Assembly: GCA_902477365.1 (NCBI GenBank)
Contig: CABSGW010000139.1
Location: 1 to 6,905, forward strand
Direction: 5' to 3'
Origin: an uncultured Prevotellaceae bacterium
GTDB taxonomy: Bacteria; Bacteroidota; Bacteroidia; Bacteroidales; Bacteroidaceae
DNA: 6,905 bases
The notes under the pieces are model-generated. The model made no database searches. It saw only the letters and a list, made by a program, of their open reading frames with translations, and had not been told where the DNA came from. Shown piece by piece: positions 5,286-6,905 of the stretch. The position numbers were made by a program, and so were the translations under genes. The stretch's first letter is position 1; every line of letters begins with the position of its first letter.

Positions 5286-6110
5286 TTAGTGAGTTGAAGA
5301 GAAAGTTTGTACGATCGTAAAACCTACTTCGTCAAGGCTAAAAGTTAATTTATCAATCAAGTTGGTATAATAGTTGTAAGAGATTACAGCAAGCGCACCA
5401 GTCAAGATACCGAAAGCTGTGTTCACCAATGCCTCAGAAATACCGGTTGAAAGTGCGACAGAGTCGGCACCACCACCAGAAGCCAAAGCGGCAAATGAAC
5501 GGATCATACCCACAACCGTACCGAGAAGTCCGAACAACGTACCCAAGGTTGTAATAGTACCAATGATAGGCAAGTTCTGCTGCATCATAGGCATTTCAAG
5601 AGCTGTAGCTTCTTCCAATTCTTTCTGGATAGCCAAGATTTTTTGTTCTTTAGAAAGACGCTCGTCGTTTTCAACCTGTTTGTATTTGATCAAAGTTGCA
5701 GAAACAACAGCTGCCACAGAACCACGTTGTTTGTCACAGATTTCTTGTGCTTTTTCCAAATCACCAGCTTTCAAAGCACCTTTGATAGCCTCAACGAATT
5801 TGAACAAGCTGCTTTTTCCATAAGCTGTTTTGATTGCGAAGAAACGTTCGATACTCAATGCGATTACAGTCAGCAAAAGAGTTTGGATACAAGGTACCAC
5901 GATACCTCCTTTATATACTGTACCAAGCATATTCAAGGGGTGTCCGTTTGTGGGATCTTCGCCAGTAAAGTTAGCGGGGTTACCCAATACGAAATTAAAG
6001 ATACACAGCGCGATGCAGAAACATGCGACCATTACAAGACCGGCAGACTTGATGCCTTTGAAACCAGCGCTTTGTTTTTTTGCTTTAGGAGCATTTACTT
6101 TTGTTGCCAT
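5286..6110 (-). CDS. exbB: ExbB / MotA-TolQ-ExbB proton channel protein
   Basis: 274 aa. The Lys-rich cytoplasmic start (1-21) is followed by hydrophobic segments at about 22-43, 67-88, 183-206 and 228-247, four in all. The family domain covers about 140-260. GTITTLGTLFGLLGTVVGMI (184-203) and ISEALVNTAFGILTGALAVI (224-243) are the signature helices. Thr198, Glu226 and Thr231 have the same spacing as Thr148, Glu176 and Thr181 of E. coli ExbB, the residues lining the proton path. It forms the pentameric ring around ExbD in the inner membrane. It is longer than E. coli ExbB (244 aa) because of an N-terminal extension and first loop. It is the first gene of the operon, with the ATG at 6110 after an A-rich leader; transcription probably starts about 155 nt upstream. 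TolQ is the main alternative, made unlikely by the linked tonB. Confidence 0.95.
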   Translation of the reverse strand: MATKVNAPKAKKQSAGFKGIKSAGLVMVACFCIALCIFNFVLGNPANFTGEDPTNGHPLNMLGTVYKGGIVVPCIQTLLLTVIALSIERFFAIKTAYGKSSLFKFVEAIKGALKAGDLEKAQEICDKQRGSVAAVVSATLIKYKQVENDERLSKEQKILAIQKELEEATALEMPMMQQNLPIIGTITTLGTLFGLLGTVVGMIRSFAALASGGGADSVALSTGISEALVNTAFGILTGALAVISYNYYTNLIDKLTFSLDEVGFTIVQTFSSTH

Positions 6111-6180
6111 TTGTTTAAAAGATTAATGTTAGGTTTTAAGTTAATTATTATATTCTTTTTCTATTTCTATTTCTTCTACT

Positions 6181-6246
6181 TTACAATTTCAGCACAACGC
6201 GAATTATCTCATGACGAGACTTTCTCTTCAATACATCCAAACGCAT
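6181..6246 (-). CDS. Possible 21-aa leader ORF upstream of exbB
   Basis: ATG at 6246, stop TAA at 6181-6183. The peptide begins MRLDVLKRKS and ends RVVLKL; it is basic and without cysteine. An AAGGA sits about 12 nt before the ATG and a stop in frame just upstream bounds it. It lies in the predicted exbB leader, about 25 nt after the expected transcription start. There is no run of one amino acid as in classical attenuator peptides. It may be chance. Confidence 0.2.
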   Translation of the reverse strand: MRLDVLKRKSRHEIIRVVLKL

Positions 6247-6251
6247 CCAAA
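6234..6251. repeat. Direct repeat CATCCAAA with 10-bp period in the exbB leader
   Basis: CATCCAAA occurs at 6234-6241 and again at 6244-6251, one helical turn apart, 20-37 bp downstream of the -7 element of exbB. This is the geometry of a tandem protein-binding site, but no regulator is known from the sequence. Confidence 0.4.
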
Positions 6252-6270
6252 TGATCCGTCCTTATTGCGA

Positions 6271-6278
6271 CAAAGGTA
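6271..6278 (-). promoter_or_regulatory. Promoter -7 element for the exbB operon
   Basis: The minus strand reads TACCTTTG, an exact TAnnTTTG. The predicted leader to the ATG at 6110 is about 155 nt. No clear TTTG is seen at -33, so a second TATATTTG at 6428-6435 is an alternative with a longer leader. Confidence 0.42.
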
Positions 6279-6584
6279 GAAATTAATCCCTAATCGTAAT
6301 GAATATGCCACTTGAATTAACTTATTTTTTCATTTCATTCATCATTCAAATGTACATTCATCCTTTCGCTGCAATCACCACCATTTGCAGTACACATCCC
6401 CTTGTTCCGAATACTGCTAGCGCATTACAAATATAAACAGAAAAACGGATTCGCCCACTCTTGCAAATGTTAAAACAGAGGCAAACACAACTTTCTCATC
6501 CAAAATAAGCCGCCCAACCACCTTCCCACCTAGATAAACGCCGCTTTTTCCGGCAAAACACAACCTATTTTAGATATTTCTCCG

Positions 6585-6592
6585 TACATTTG
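6585..6592 (+). promoter_or_regulatory. Promoter -7 element for ilvE
   Basis: The plus strand reads TACATTTG, an exact TAnnTTTG, 43 nt before the ilvE ATG, giving a leader of about 35-40 nt that is A/T-rich up to the start (AATATAAATATAAA). The -33 region has no good TTTG. Confidence 0.5.
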
Positions 6593-6635
6593 CACACATA
6601 ACATTTACTGATTCTAACATCAATATAAATATAAA

Positions 6636-6905
6636 ATGGAACAAATTGATTGGAGTAATTTGTCGTTTGGATATATCCGGACAGACTACAATGTACGTTG
6701 TTACTACCGCAACGGTTCATGGGGTGAAATAGAAACTTCCTCTTCTGAAACAATCAACCTACACATGGCCGCCACCTGCCTGCACTATGGCCAGGAAGCT
6801 TTCGAAGGCCTGAAAGCCTTCCGTTGCAAAGACGGAAAAGTGCGTATTTTTCGTATGGACGAAAATGCAGCACGCTTGCAAAACACATGCCGGGCTTATA
6901 GTCGA
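6636..6905 (+). CDS. ilvE: Branched-chain amino acid aminotransferase (N-terminal 90 residues)
   Basis: The gene runs off the right edge. MEQIDWSNLSFGYIRTDYNV opens it, followed by the hallmark LHYGQEAFEGLKAFR (49-63) and KVRIFRMDENAARLQ (68-82), which match the fold-type IV BCAT family, especially the form found in Bacteroides. The enzyme transfers the amino group between Leu, Ile or Val and 2-oxoglutarate in the cytoplasm, the last step in making these amino acids. The PLP-binding Lys lies beyond the window. The ATG at 6636 is preceded by an A-rich, Shine-Dalgarno-free leader typical of the phylum. It is transcribed away from the Ton operon and is functionally unrelated to it. The last visible residues (CRAYSR) fit the family less well than the rest. 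Confidence 0.92.
   Translation, partial: MEQIDWSNLSFGYIRTDYNVRCYYRNGSWGEIETSSSETINLHMAATCLHYGQEAFEGLKAFRCKDGKVRIFRMDENAARLQNTCRAYSR

Larger units (their letters stand above)
6111..6635. other. Divergent regulatory region between exbB and ilvE
   Basis: 525 nt with no long gene. Promoter motifs point leftward (6271-6278, and a second TAnnTTTG at 6428-6435) and rightward (6585-6592). The exbB leader contains a direct repeat (6234-6251), a 21-codon ORF (6181-6246) and, on the minus strand, a nearly pure purine tract opposite 6154-6180 that could help translation. Upstream lie a hairpin, CTGCAA/TTGCAG (6369-6390), and a palindrome, AATGTACATT (6349-6358). No riboswitch or T-box was recognised in front of ilvE. 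Confidence 0.6.

Noticed and set aside
5419..5823. 134-codon plus-strand open frame
   Set aside because: Antisense shadow of exbB with no promoter and no domain.
5643..6254. 203-codon plus-strand open frame
   Set aside because: It lies antisense over exbB, whose minus-strand protein has clear channel signatures. The plus-strand peptide is Phe- and Cys-rich without any recognisable domain.
6318..6396. 20-codon minus-strand ORF (MCTANGGDCS...) far upstream of exbB
   Set aside because: It lies upstream of the preferred exbB promoter motif and has no supporting ribosome site or family resemblance; overlapping frames are equally open.
6565..6753. 62-codon minus-strand open frame
   Set aside because: It overlaps the ilvE start and promoter; the plus-strand ilvE match is clear.
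6800..6822. GAAGGC/GCCTTC inverted repeat in ilvE
   Set aside because: It arises from the conserved EAFEGLKAF coding sequence (two similar codon strings), not from a separate signal.
1..6905. CRISPR arrays, tRNA/rRNA genes, insertion sequences, phage genes
   Set aside because: I saw no regularly spaced repeats, cloverleaf-like segments, transposase motifs or integrase motifs on either strand.

Overview
The window looks like Bacteroidales chromosome, most likely Bacteroides or a close relative. The evidence is the Bacteroidota -7 promoter motif TAnnTTTG upstream of several genes, A-rich and mostly Shine-Dalgarno-poor leaders, the exbB-exbD-exbD-tonB gene order, a TonB whose N-terminus carries the Bacteroidota-type 'SGRNKSYGAF' signature, and an IlvE N-terminus of the Bacteroides type. 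The genus call is inferred from protein style, not from a database search.

Layout. Positions 1-154 (minus) hold the first 51 codons of an exported metallophosphoesterase-like protein with its own promoter. Positions 155-608 are intergenic. They carry a 47-codon minus-strand small ORF embedded in nested inverted repeats (235-378, possibly a dispersed repeat) and a strong intrinsic terminator (501-535) that ends the main operon. From 6110 down to 609 runs one minus-strand cluster: exbB, exbD (copy 1), exbD (copy 2), tonB, a PstS-like lipoprotein and a periplasmic TPR protein. Gaps between the first five genes are 6-20 nt (15 nt before the last of these if its ATG start is used). The TPR gene follows after 136 nt and has a good internal promoter. 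Positions 6111-6635 are a 525-nt divergent regulatory region. Positions 6636-6905 (plus) are the first 90 codons of the branched-chain aminotransferase ilvE.

How the genes fit together. ExbB plus the two ExbD proteins form a proton-driven inner-membrane motor, and TonB carries its output to outer-membrane receptors (SusC/TonB-dependent transporters in this phylum). The two distal genes encode an exported lipoprotein with a PstS-type fold but an altered ligand pocket, and an exported TPR protein. No pstCAB transporter genes are seen beside them. I infer that they act as accessories of this Ton system in the periplasm rather than as a phosphate importer.

The most notable extra structure is a perfect 14-bp inverted repeat with a 4-nt loop (3043-3074) inside the early coding region of the PstS-like gene, at the junction between the motor genes and the accessory genes. 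Also worth attention are the small ORF with its nested repeats, and the exbB leader, which has a possible 21-aa upstream ORF and a 10-bp-period direct repeat.
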